Source: Methanosaeta sp. PtaB.Bin039 | GTDB lineage: Archaea; Halobacteriota; Methanosarcinia; Methanotrichales; Methanotrichaceae | Direction: 5' to 3' | Length of the DNA: 50,459 bases | Assembly (NCBI GenBank): GCA_002067795.1 | Contig: MVQI01000058.1 | Location: forward strand, 1-50,459 | Shown: positions 7,667 through 15,605 of the stretch, in pieces | How positions within the stretch are numbered: position 1 is the stretch's first letter | How the letters are laid out: each line of letters begins with the position of its first letter | Notes under the pieces: model-generated | What the model saw: the letters and a program-made list of their open reading frames with translations, nothing else | Told to the model about the DNA's origin: nothing | The model's database searches: none | Position numbers and translations under genes: made by a program

Positions 7667-10417
7667 GTGAATATGGATGAGATTTGCCTAACCATTGACG
7701 GACGGGAGATTAGGGCCCCGCCAGGTACCACCATTCTGGAGGCGGCCAGAATGGAGGGGATTTACGTTCCTGCCCTGTGCCACCACCCAGACTTAAAACC
7801 CATCGGATCCTGCAAGCTCTGCATAGTCAGCATCGAAGGTTGGTCTACCTACCCAACCTCCTGCACCACCCCAGTGGAGGATGGAATGGTGGTCCAGACC
7901 ATTACAGATGAACTGCAGGAGATGCGGAAGCATACCCTGGAGATGCTCATCTCGCTGACCAACCACCCAGCAGGTTGCCTATTCTGCGAGCGCAACGAGG
8001 AGTGCTCGGATCTAAGGGAATGCATGAGAAAGTTCCCCATAACCGTCGGCTGCAAGTACTGCCCAAAAAACGAGGAATGTGAGCTGCAACGGGCAGTCAG
8101 TTACGTGGGATTGACCCACGTCCGCTATCCCATAGCCTACCGCAACATGCCGGTCCTGAGGGAGCCGTTCTTCGACCGCGATTACAACCTCTGCATCCTG
8201 TGCGGCCGATGCGTCCGGATCTGCCAGGACGTGCGGGGAGAGGGGGTCTTGAAGAGCAATCCCGACTTTCACCGCATGCACTGGATCGGTCCGGAGTCCC
8301 TGCAGGAGTCGGACTGCAAGTTCTGCGGGGCCTGCGTTGACGCCTGCCCTACCGGCGCACTCTATGCCCGTTTCGAGCGCTGGCAGCGCCCAGAGCAGAC
8401 ATCAGTCACCACCTGCCCATACTGCGGCGTGGGCTGCCAGATGGAGGTGGGAACGCTGGATAACCGCATTGTGCGGGTGCGCGGAGAACGTGGCGACACT
8501 CCCAATAACGGCCAACTCTGCGTCAAGGGCCGATTTGGCCTGGAGTTCGTCGGCAGCCCCGAACGGCTTCAATACCCATTGATCAGAAAGAACGGCCAGC
8601 TCGTACCTGCATCGTGGGAGGAGGCCTTAAGCCTCATCGTCGAACGTCTCTCAGATAATAAGGGAGACTCATTCGCTTTCCTATCATCTGCCAAATGCAG
8701 CAACGAGGAGAATTACCTGGCCCAAAAGTTCGCACGCCTGGTGATGAATACCAACAATGTTGACCATTGTGCGCGGCTCTGCCATGCCTCGACCGTCTCA
8801 GCCCTGGCCCAGGCCTTTGGCAGCGGAGCCATGACCAACTCGATCGAGGAGCTGAGAGGAGCTGGCTGCATATTCATCATTGGCTCAAACACTTCTGAGC
8901 AGCACCCGGTCATTGCGCTTCAGATCAAGGAGGCGAAGAAGAGGGGCGCAAAGATCATAGTGGCCAATCCCCGCTGGATCGACCTGTGCAAGATCGCCGA
9001 TATATGGCTGCGCCAGGTGCCGGGCACCGATGTGCCACTGGTCCTCGAGATGTGCCGGACCGTCCAGGAGGAGGGCCTGATAGATCGGGCCTTTGTGGCA
9101 GAACGAACTGAAGGGTACGAGGCATTCCAGCGATCGCTTCAGGAAATGGGCGAGGTCCACCTTGTAACGGGCGTCCCCAATGACAAGATCAGAGAAGCGG
9201 CCCGCATGTATGCCAAATGCGGTCCTTCCTCGATAATCTACTCGATGGGGATAACCCAACATACTCACGGCGTGGACAACATCCTTGCCCTTGCATCCCT
9301 GGCAATGATGACCGGCAATCTCGGCAAGCCGTCCTGCGGCATCAATCCCCTGCGAGGTCAGAACAACGTGCAGGGCTCGTGCGATATGGGAGCCCTACCC
9401 AATTTGCTGCCCGGATACCAGGCGGTCATCAACCCGGACCTGCGCCACAAGTTCGAGGATCTGTGGGGATGCAGTCTGCCTGATAAGCCAGGCCTGACCG
9501 TCGTTGAGATGATGAACGCTGCGCTTGAGGGACGCATCAAGGCCATGTTCATAATGGGCGAAAATCCCTGCTTAAGCGATCCGGATATCCAGCATGTCGT
9601 GCAGGCGCTTGAGGCACTCGACTTCCTTGTTGTACAGGACATCTTTCTGACCGAGACTGCCGCGCTGGCTGATGTGGTGCTGCCGGCATCAAGCAGCCTG
9701 GAGAAGGATGGCACTTTCACCAATACTGAGCGGCGGGTTCAGCGCATACGCAAGGCTGTGAATCCTCCAGGACTTGCGCGCCCGGATTGGTCGATCCTGG
9801 CCGAGCTTGGGTGTCGCATGGGATACGCCGGACAGTTCGCCTATTCCGATCCCTCTGCAGTGATGGAAGAAGCTTCCAGAGTCACTCCGATTTACGGAGG
9901 GATCAGCTACGACCGCCTGGATGATGGCGGTCTGCGGTGGCCATGCCCCACGCGCGAGCATCCGGGGACCGTATTTCTTCATAAGGGGCAGTTCACAAGG
10001 GGAAAGGGACTGTTCATCCCGGTCACTTACAGGCCATCAGCAGAACTTCCAGATCTGGAATACCCGTTCATCCTCACCACTGGGCGCATCCTCTGCCATT
10101 ATCATACCGGAACCATGACCCGTCGTGTTGCCGACCTGAATGTGCTGCGGGGAGAGGAACTTGTGGAGATCAATCCCGCGGACGGATCTGCCCTGGGAAT
10201 CCAGGACGGCGAGCTTGTTGAGGTTGCATCCCGTCGCGGCCGAGTGCGGGCAAGGGCCAGGACAACGGAGCGATCTCCACCCGGCGTGGTATTCATGACG
10301 TTTCATTTTTCCGAGACACCGACAAACCTTCTGACAAATCCGGCTCTGGACCCGGTGGCCAAGATCCCGGAGCTGAAGGTCTGTGCAGTCAAGTTAAGCC
10401 GAGTAGAAGGAGCATGA
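7667..10417 (+). CDS. fdhA: Formate dehydrogenase-type molybdopterin oxidoreductase, NuoG-like N-terminus
   Basis: A 916-residue catalytic subunit. A [2Fe-2S] ferredoxin domain comes first (Cys38, 49, 52, 66), then a His-ligated cluster site (His100, Cys104, 107, 113) and an added CKYCPKNEEC segment. Next are two [4Fe-4S] motifs (CILCGRCVRIC, CKFCGACVDAC), the Mo-domain cluster (Cys250, 253, 257, 285) and the Mo/W-bis-MGD domains. The motif HCARLCHAS places Cys372-His373 where formate dehydrogenases carry catalytic Sec/Cys-His, favouring formate/CO2 chemistry over NuoG or nitrate reductase. No F420-reducing FdhB follows; the next gene, overlapping by four bases, is NfnA-like, and a formate/nitrite transporter comes after it. 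GTG at 7667 or ATG at 7673 is the start. Confidence 0.9.
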   Translation: MNMDEICLTIDGREIRAPPGTTILEAARMEGIYVPALCHHPDLKPIGSCKLCIVSIEGWSTYPTSCTTPVEDGMVVQTITDELQEMRKHTLEMLISLTNHPAGCLFCERNEECSDLRECMRKFPITVGCKYCPKNEECELQRAVSYVGLTHVRYPIAYRNMPVLREPFFDRDYNLCILCGRCVRICQDVRGEGVLKSNPDFHRMHWIGPESLQESDCKFCGACVDACPTGALYARFERWQRPEQTSVTTCPYCGVGCQMEVGTLDNRIVRVRGERGDTPNNGQLCVKGRFGLEFVGSPERLQYPLIRKNGQLVPASWEEALSLIVERLSDNKGDSFAFLSSAKCSNEENYLAQKFARLVMNTNNVDHCARLCHASTVSALAQAFGSGAMTNSIEELRGAGCIFIIGSNTSEQHPVIALQIKEAKKRGAKIIVANPRWIDLCKIADIWLRQVPGTDVPLVLEMCRTVQEEGLIDRAFVAERTEGYEAFQRSLQEMGEVHLVTGVPNDKIREAARMYAKCGPSSIIYSMGITQHTHGVDNILALASLAMMTGNLGKPSCGINPLRGQNNVQGSCDMGALPNLLPGYQAVINPDLRHKFEDLWGCSLPDKPGLTVVEMMNAALEGRIKAMFIMGENPCLSDPDIQHVVQALEALDFLVVQDIFLTETAALADVVLPASSSLEKDGTFTNTERRVQRIRKAVNPPGLARPDWSILAELGCRMGYAGQFAYSDPSAVMEEASRVTPIYGGISYDRLDDGGLRWPCPTREHPGTVFLHKGQFTRGKGLFIPVTYRPSAELPDLEYPFILTTGRILCHYHTGTMTRRVADLNVLRGEELVEINPADGSALGIQDGELVEVASRRGRVRARARTTERSPPGVVFMTFHFSETPTNLLTNPALDPVAKIPELKVCAVKLSRVEGA

Positions 10418-11346
10418 AGATGTACGAGATTCTCAAGAAAGAGACACTAGCGCCCAACCTCCTTCACATGAGGTTCATGGCGCCAGGTGTGGCGAGGGTA
10501 GCCCGGCCCGGCCAGTTCATCATAATCAGGGTAGATGAGAAGGGAGAGAGGATTCCCATGGGGCTGGCCGGATGGGACGCCCAGGAGGGCTGGGTGGACA
10601 TAGTGTTCTACTGTCTGGGGACCAGCACCATGAAGCTGGGCACTATGGAAGTAGGGGAGAAGGTCCTCAATGTTGCCGGCCCTCTTGGGCTCCCCACCGA
10701 GATAGAGAATTTCGGAAGAGTCATATGCGCCTGCGGGTGCTTCGGCATAGGTCCATCGTTGCCTCTTATAAAGGCACTCAAAGAGAAGGGCAATGAGGTC
10801 ATCACTGTCGTGGAGGGACGGGGAGAGGGCTTCGTCTTCTGGGAAGACGAACTCAAGAGGTATAGCGATGAGGTGGTGGTCTCAATGGGAGACCGTTCAT
10901 GCGGCTCAAAGGGCTGGGCAAACGACTACATAACCGAGCAGCTGAAGCAAGGCGGAAAGATCGACCTGGTGATAGTTCACGGCTGCCCTGTGATGATGAG
11001 GTCGGTATCCGAGGCCACCCGTCCATACGGCGTTCGTACCCTGGTCAGCCTCACTCCGATCATGGTGGACGGAACCGGCATGTGCGGTGCCTGCCGTGTG
11101 GAGATCGGGGATAAAACCAGGTTTGCCTGTGTCGAGGGTCCGGACTTCGAGGGTCACTCCGTTAATTGGGGAGGCATGACGCTGCGGCTGCGCCAGCTTC
11201 TCTCGGAAGAGGATTGGTCCATGAACCTGTGGGAGCGGGAGAACTGGCATAAGCTGCTCGACAGGCCTCGCCGGCCTGGGGCCAAGACCATCGCCCGCCC
11301 GGCCCCGATAGAGCCTGAGCACTCTGGGGGCTGCTGCTCCCTATAG
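10414..11346 (+). CDS. nfnA: NfnA/SudB-type FAD and [2Fe-2S] NAD-binding flavoprotein
   Basis: A 310-residue ferredoxin-reductase-like protein of the sulfide/dihydroorotate dehydrogenase type. It has an FAD site (ARPGQFIIIRVDEKGERIPM), an NAD(P)-binding region (ACGCFGIGPSLPLIKALKEKG) and a C-terminal cluster motif DGTGMCGACRVEIGD...FACVEGP. NfnA proteins carry the NADH site and [2Fe-2S] cluster of bifurcating NfnAB. The tail after residue ~255 is longer than I expect for NfnA and ends in CCSL. The ATG overlaps the fdhA stop (ATGA), so the two are translationally coupled and the product probably serves as an electron-transfer partner of FdhA. I know of no characterised complex of exactly this make-up. 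Confidence 0.88.
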   Translation: MKMYEILKKETLAPNLLHMRFMAPGVARVARPGQFIIIRVDEKGERIPMGLAGWDAQEGWVDIVFYCLGTSTMKLGTMEVGEKVLNVAGPLGLPTEIENFGRVICACGCFGIGPSLPLIKALKEKGNEVITVVEGRGEGFVFWEDELKRYSDEVVVSMGDRSCGSKGWANDYITEQLKQGGKIDLVIVHGCPVMMRSVSEATRPYGVRTLVSLTPIMVDGTGMCGACRVEIGDKTRFACVEGPDFEGHSVNWGGMTLRLRQLLSEEDWSMNLWERENWHKLLDRPRRPGAKTIARPAPIEPEHSGGCCSL

Positions 11347-11445
11347 AGATCAAGAAATCGATAGGCTCTGAAAGATCGCAGAAAAAGAGAAGCACAATTC
11401 CCGCCTGCCTGATGTGGGCAGCAGGCCACAATCTGGCCGATCGTT

Positions 11446-11489
11446 TTTTATAAAGCATTAAGGAATTGCGGTTCCGGTGGTACCGCAAT
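11446..11489 (+). promoter_or_regulatory. TATA box and inverted repeat upstream of the formate/nitrite transporter
   Basis: TTTTTTATAAAG at about 11446-11457 is a clear TATA box. An inverted repeat, ATTGCGGT (11465-11472) and ACCGCAAT (11482-11489), lies where transcription should start. It may be an operator, a 5' leader hairpin or the terminator of the fdhA-nfnA unit. Confidence 0.5.
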
Positions 11490-11620
11490 CCTTTTAACAC
11501 GAAGGATCGCCTAAAGCATAGGCCCGTCACAGCCTCTTGAAAACCAATGCCTGGGAACTCCAGCTCTGGCTGTGGAGATGCGTGGCTTCGGGCCGACCAT
11601 TCCATCCCGGAGGGAGAAGA

Positions 11621-12523
11621 CTGGCGTTCAAACCCCCTGCTGATATCGCCAAGGCCGCCATAGCGGCTGGCTGCACGAAATGCAACATCACCTGGCAAAA
11701 GCTGCTGGTCCTGGGATTTCTGGCTGGCGCCTATATAGCGTTCGGGGCTCTGCTCAGCGAGATAGTCGCCGGCGGATTGTCCAATGGGACCATCACCGCC
11801 CCGGACGGATCGGTATGGAAGCTGGCCCTGCCTGCAGGGCTTGTCAAGTTCGCTGCTGGGGCGGTCTTCCCGGTAGGCCTGATGCTGGTTGTGATAGCCG
11901 GCTCCGAGCTTTTCACAGGCAACTGCATGTTCGCGCCCTTAAGCGTCCTGAACAGGGAGGCCACCTTGAGAGGCCTGATCAAGAACTGGTCTCTTGTCTA
12001 TGCAGGGAACTTCCTGGGGTCAATATTCGTTGCCTTCTTCCTCGCCTACCAGTGCGGCTTCTTCGATAACCTCCCTTGGGCTGCCTGGGCGGCGACTGTC
12101 GCGAATACCAAATGCGGTCTGGACTTCTGGACTGCGTTTCTGCGTGGGATCGGCTGCAACTGGCTTGTCTGCCTGGCTGTCTGGCTGGCCATAAGCTCGG
12201 AGGACGTGATCAGCAAGATATTCTCATGCTGGTTTCCGATAATGGCCTTCGTGACCATAGGTTTTGAGCACAGCGTTGCCAATATGTTCTTTATTCCGCT
12301 TGGAATATTCGTGGCGAACAATCCGGAGATCGCTTCCAAGCTGGCAGAGGCAAATGTGGGATCTGCAAACCTGCTTGGCGGTACCGGATGGTACAACTTC
12401 CTTGTAACCAACCTAATACCGGTAACGCTGGGCAACATCGTTGGAGCTGCCCTATTCGTAGCTGCACTGTACTGGTATGTCTATTTGAGAAGCCCGCTAT
12501 GCGTGCCATCTCAGAAGAAGTGA
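11621..12523 (+). CDS. Formate/nitrite transporter family protein (FdhC/FocA type)
   Basis: About 300 residues with six hydrophobic segments and family signatures: FKPPADIAKAAIAAG at the N-terminus, GAYIAFGALL, AGSELFTGNCMF and the GFEHSVANMFFIP pore helix. FNT channels move formate or related small anions; the fdhA neighbourhood argues for formate. Start choice is unusual. The conserved N-terminus begins at CTG 11621, seven bases after GGAGGGAG (11609-11616). In-frame GTG 11582 and TTG 11537 would add 13 or 28 residues unlike the family. A CTG start is my best reading but not certain. It has its own TATA box. Confidence 0.9.
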   Translation: MAFKPPADIAKAAIAAGCTKCNITWQKLLVLGFLAGAYIAFGALLSEIVAGGLSNGTITAPDGSVWKLALPAGLVKFAAGAVFPVGLMLVVIAGSELFTGNCMFAPLSVLNREATLRGLIKNWSLVYAGNFLGSIFVAFFLAYQCGFFDNLPWAAWAATVANTKCGLDFWTAFLRGIGCNWLVCLAVWLAISSEDVISKIFSCWFPIMAFVTIGFEHSVANMFFIPLGIFVANNPEIASKLAEANVGSANLLGGTGWYNFLVTNLIPVTLGNIVGAALFVAALYWYVYLRSPLCVPSQKK

Positions 12524-12988
12524 AGGAGTACGGCTCTATGAGCAGGATCGCACCATCTCACGAATACGCCACCAGAGTCGTCTGCCTTCGCCCCGCCCTG
12601 GACTCCGCCTTGCCCATGGCCTTTGGCGGTGCTCTCTCCTCCTCATAGAAGCAGAACACCAGGGTCCGCCAGCTCAGCATCTTCTGCAGGTAGCGGGTAC
12701 CATCGCAGGCGAGTACAGCAGTATAGTGGCTTCTCTGGACGTCTGCTGCAGGCGCTGGGCCATTTACTCGATCAGGACGAGTAGTGGGATGGTCATGAGC
12801 TGAAACGCCTGGATGACATCGATCGCCTGTGCAGATAGCCGAGGATCCGAGAGAAGTTGTGTTTATCGCCTCGCTCAGCATCTCAGGCGGGGGGCGATCA
12901 GGACGGGTAAGGTCCTTCTGTCGTCAAATGTATATAATAGGCTTCATTCGAAAGAGATAAATACGATAATTGACGTGGTCGGGCTGTT
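12524..12988. other. Intergenic with a promoter near its right end
   Basis: I recognise no gene in these 465 bp. A minus-strand frame of about 107 codons (12558-12881) has no family features, signal peptide or ribosome binding site. TGTATATAATAGG at about 12928-12940 is a good TATA box for the repeat-protein gene that follows. Confidence 0.45.
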
Positions 12989-12994
12989 GTGATA

Positions 12995-13519
12995 ATGATG
13001 AGATTCATCAGAACTGTGTCAGTATTGGGCGCCCTCTGCTTGCTCATGATGTCTGCGTTAGCAGCTGGAAATGGCGGAGGCAATAACCAGCCAAATGCCG
13101 CTTTGCAGATGAGCCAAGATCGCTCCCAGACTCAAACCATGAATCAAGATCAGATCCAAACTCAAACCATGAATCAGGATCAGATCCAAACTCAGACCAT
13201 GAATCAAGATCAGATCCAAACTCAAACTATGAATCAGGATCAGATCCAAACTCAAACTATGAATCAGGATCAGATCCAAACCAGAACAATGGATCAGAAT
13301 CTGGAATTGCTGATGGTTCAAACAAAGACCATGAATCAGAAAATAGAGCAGTTGAAGGCGGAAATCCAAACGATGGACCAGACTCAGGCTCAAACAATAA
13401 CAATGAATCAGGAACTGGAAAAGCTAATGGCTCAGGTACAAACTATGAATCAGGAAATCGAAACGCTGATCTCTCAGATCCAGATGATAATCCAAAGAGT
13501 TGAGCTACTTATAGGATAG
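12995..13519 (+). CDS. Secreted Gln/Thr/Asn-rich protein of 10- and 14-residue repeats
   Basis: About 174 residues: a signal peptide ending near ALAAG, a glycine/asparagine linker, then repeats that all begin Met-Asn/Asp/Ser-Gln. Counted from an upstream GTG at 12989, residues 41-100 are six 10-residue units (consensus MNQDQIQTQT, the first degenerate). From residue 101 the unit lengths are 14, 14, 10, 14 and 14, and the longer ones have alternating hydrophobic residues like a coiled coil (for example KIEQLKAEIQ). No enzyme or known domain is recognised. A surface or pseudo-periplasmic structural role is a guess. The start may be ATG 12995 or 12998. It stands alone between a transporter gene and a decayed gene. 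Confidence 0.8.
   Translation: MMRFIRTVSVLGALCLLMMSALAAGNGGGNNQPNAALQMSQDRSQTQTMNQDQIQTQTMNQDQIQTQTMNQDQIQTQTMNQDQIQTQTMNQDQIQTRTMDQNLELLMVQTKTMNQKIEQLKAEIQTMDQTQAQTITMNQELEKLMAQVQTMNQEIETLISQIQMIIQRVELLIG
13109..13288 (+). repeat. 30-bp in-frame tandem repeat, six units
   Basis: Six head-to-tail 30-bp units encode MNQDQIQTQT-type decapeptides. The five units from 13139 differ only at a few, mostly synonymous, bases (CAA/CAG, ACC/ACT), which implies recent expansion by slippage or recombination and likely length variation between strains. Confidence 0.9.
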
Positions 13520-13650
13520 AGCTGTATAAGTCACCTCAAGAGTAATGCGTGTTTGGTTTCAAACTATAAATCCAATCGAGAACCAAACACCCGGTTTCTC
13601 TTTGATCATCAAAAATTTTTATTACATTATATATTTAATAGATTTAAATA

Positions 13651-13996
13651 TGAACTCTTTGGAAGTCGTTAATGCTCATCTGCAAGAGAGTATAAAGACA
13701 TTTTCAAATGCATATGACATTAGATCGAAACCATGCGCTGGGGATCGATCGAACGGCAACGATGCGCCCGCCGCTGTGGGGTGCGTTGTCGCCAGTTTTA
13801 CTATGGGCGCTGCGAGGATTCGGGGCTTATCTCGCTCGATCCAAGGCAGGCAGCCGGAGATTTAGCCTTGATAAAAAGGCCACTGATTATCGATCAGCTC
13901 CAAGAACTCCATTACCGCCTACTGGAGCAATATCTCGGCAGAAGATGCGCATCTATGATTTCGAAGCGCCTGCATAACGTATTTAGCGATGGATGA
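13651..13996 (+). pseudogene. Small gene apparently broken by a GC-rich repeat
   Basis: After a good AT-rich promoter (about 13612-13650) an ATG opens a frame with coding character for about 27 residues (MNSLEVVNAHLQESIKTFSN and a few more). It then runs into the GC-rich repeat at 13740-13860 and loses sense. Beyond the repeat, in another frame, IIDQLQELHYRLLEQYL and on to FSDG again looks like protein and ends at 13996, just before the next gene. I infer one short helical protein disrupted by the repeat. The parent family is not recognised. Confidence 0.35.
13740..13860. repeat. GC-rich dispersed repeat, copy A
   Basis: Contains the family core GGCAACGATGCGCCCGCCGC and an inverted repeat with GCGCCC at 13764-13769 facing GGGGTGC. 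GATCG words flank it. It is clearly related to copies near 14.6, 15.4 and 16.6 kb, but edges are blurred by divergence. Confidence 0.55.
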
Positions 13997-14022
13997 CCAC
14001 ATTATCTAATTGGAGACTTTTT

Positions 14023-14535
14023 ATGTCTAATATATCCGACATTCCTGGAGAGGTTCGCTGGGAGATTGCCACCAGGGCTGCAAATTATCAATCTGTGGCA
14101 TATGACATGCTCGTCAGGCAGATTATCGGCGATAAGATAGATGAGATATGGAAAGCGATCATGACAGAGGGCGGGAAGGAATCCAGGGCGATGGCAGAGT
14201 CGCTAGGCCTTCCATCAGTCAATGCTATAGAAGTCGATAGCGCCCTGGGCTCAATATCCACCATACTCTTGGGGCCTGAGCTTATTAGCGAACTTGTCGA
14301 GGAAGATAAGGAACGAGTACTGGGCAGGATAACCAGCTGCCCCATGCTTAATGCCCACCGGAGATTCGAGCCTGGGACAATGGAGGGAACCCCTGCTCAC
14401 TGCCAGGCTTTTTGTCAAAGCGCGGTTGAAAGCTTGAATCCGAGGTTTACTATCAGGTATTTGAAAAGGATGTGCACTGGCGATCCCAGCTGCGAGTATA
14501 TCATTTTACCAAGAGAGCAAAGCGGAAGGGAATGA
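14023..14535 (+). CDS. ATC-hydrolase-like (L-2-amino-thiazoline-4-carboxylate hydrolase family) protein
   Basis: A 170-residue soluble protein. The helical N-terminal part (EVRWEIATRAANYQSVAYD) is followed by a C-terminal domain with conserved Cys and metal-type residues: SCPMLNAHRRFEPG, HCQAFCQSAVESLNPRF and MCTGDPSCEYII. This pattern resembles the ATC hydrolase-like family, whose members in archaea are mostly uncharacterised and often predicted to be small-molecule-binding. ATG 14023 is chosen over ATG 13993 because GGAG lies seven bases upstream. The substrate is unknown. It follows a decayed gene and is followed by a repeat copy. Confidence 0.65.
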   Translation: MSNISDIPGEVRWEIATRAANYQSVAYDMLVRQIIGDKIDEIWKAIMTEGGKESRAMAESLGLPSVNAIEVDSALGSISTILLGPELISELVEEDKERVLGRITSCPMLNAHRRFEPGTMEGTPAHCQAFCQSAVESLNPRFTIRYLKRMCTGDPSCEYIILPREQSGRE

Positions 14536-14561
14536 TGATGGGGACCGGAGTCCAGATAGTA

Positions 14562-14700
14562 GCCTACCGGTCGGAATCGGTCGATCGACGGCGACGATGG
14601 GGAGCGCTGATGGCGGTTGACTCACCAAGAGCTGCGGAGGCGGGCATTTTTCCCAGCCCAAGTTGGGCACTTTGGACCGCTGGTGATGAGGACAAATAAG
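14562..14700. repeat. GC-rich dispersed repeat, copy B
   Basis: Matches the family in GATCGACGGCGACGATG and GGCGGTTGACT. It adds a tail shared with copy D: a GGCGGGCATTTTT stretch followed by the palindrome GCCCAAGTTGGGC and CACTTT. The GCGCCC/GGGCGC hairpin is eroded in this copy. It fills most of the gap between 14535 and 14822. Confidence 0.5.
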
Positions 14701-14821
14701 AGAGATTTGGGTCAAGAGAATATGAAAAGCGCTCTTCATGAATGCAAACTCCTGAAACGAATTAATATGGATCCTCTCGAAATCCTCATATATAATCTAT
14801 GGAAATGATGGAGGAGACGGA

Positions 14822-15244
14822 GTGATTCCGATGCTAAGAGAACCTAGCCAAGCATTGATAGCTTTGGTTGCACCGTTGCTAATATTTGGATTACTAATTT
14901 CCGCCATCTTGCCTGCTGCAGCTCAGCCACCATGCGATATAGCATACATGGTAATCTCTACACAAGATCAGGTTATTCCCGGTCCCCTGGTGGCTCCAGG
15001 CTCTTATTATGTCTGGTGGGGGTGGTCTTCATACCCATCTCAATGGTATACCTATGGTCCATTCAATCTGAATGGTGGTCAAAAGTACCTGATCAATGCC
15101 CCCCTATCCGATGGAGGGCCTGGTATATGGGAAGACCATCAGTCTTTATCGACGTATCCTTACCCAACCAGTGATGTAGCTGCGGTATACTACATGAACT
15201 TTGATGATGAATCGTACAGTGTAACTGTCTGCCCATATGTGTAG
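14822..15244 (+). CDS. Small secreted Trp/Tyr-rich hypothetical protein
   Basis: About 140 residues with a long N-terminal hydrophobic segment (ALIALVAPLLIFGLLISAIL) ending in PAAAQPP, a likely signal peptide. The roughly 100-residue mature part is rich in Tyr, Trp, Ser and Pro, with two cysteines (CDIAY near its start, VCPYV at the end) that could pair. The alternating pattern suggests a beta-sandwich. GTG 14822 follows GGAGGAG (14810-14816); ATG 14831 is the alternative. No family recognised; flanked on both sides by repeat copies. Confidence 0.65.
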   Translation: MIPMLREPSQALIALVAPLLIFGLLISAILPAAAQPPCDIAYMVISTQDQVIPGPLVAPGSYYVWWGWSSYPSQWYTYGPFNLNGGQKYLINAPLSDGGPGIWEDHQSLSTYPYPTSDVAAVYYMNFDDESYSVTVCPYV

Positions 15245-15329
15245 TCCCGAAAGCTTAGGCCTTATATTCACGCGGCTCTGCTATGATGTGAGCTGTCAAT
15301 GGACGCCTTCGGGCATTGCGAGATTTACG

Positions 15330-15475
15330 GATATAGATCGAGAATAGGCGGTGGGCATTGATCGGCAACGACGTGCCCGCCGCTGTGGGCGCGATGTCGG
15401 CGGTTGACTTCGGGCATAGCGGGGTTCGGGATCCCGATCGAAGACCGGCGGCAGGTGTAAATCGTTGCCAGCCTA
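15330..15475. repeat. GC-rich dispersed repeat, copy C
   Basis: The fullest core match: GGCAACGACGTGCCCGCCGC, then GGGCGCGATGTCGGCGGTTG. The hairpin is GTGCCC 15373-15378 / GGGCGC 15387-15392. A partial duplication surrounds it: TTCGGGCATTGCGAG near 15308 and TTCGGGCATAGCGGG near 15411, each followed by a GATCGA block. The rest of 15245-15605 shows no gene. Confidence 0.6.
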
Positions 15476-15605
15476 CCGTTCATGTCTCCTCCAGAGGTTA
15501 AAAAAGGATTTCGGTTGTCTGGCATCTCACATGCTTCCGGACGCACGGACCCATCTCGCCCCATCGAGCTAGCTGGCGGGTCGAGATCACGGAGCAAGAC
15601 TCAAT

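Noticed and set aside
7667-10417. NuoG or nitrate reductase instead of formate dehydrogenase
   Set aside because: The ARLCHAS motif with Cys-His matches formate dehydrogenases, and the formate/nitrite transporter next door supports it; no nuo or nar genes are present.
11446-11489. Inverted repeat as a simple terminator for fdhA-nfnA
   Set aside because: It follows a strong TATA box and is not followed by a long T run; promoter or leader control of the transporter is more likely, though termination is not excluded.
12558-12881. Minus-strand frame of about 107 codons behind the formate transporter
   Set aside because: No family features, hydrophobic pattern or ribosome site; kept only as a note in the intergenic entry.
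13109-13288. CRISPR-like array of 30-bp repeats
   Set aside because: Units are contiguous without spacers and form an open reading frame with synonymous changes; it is a coding tandem repeat.
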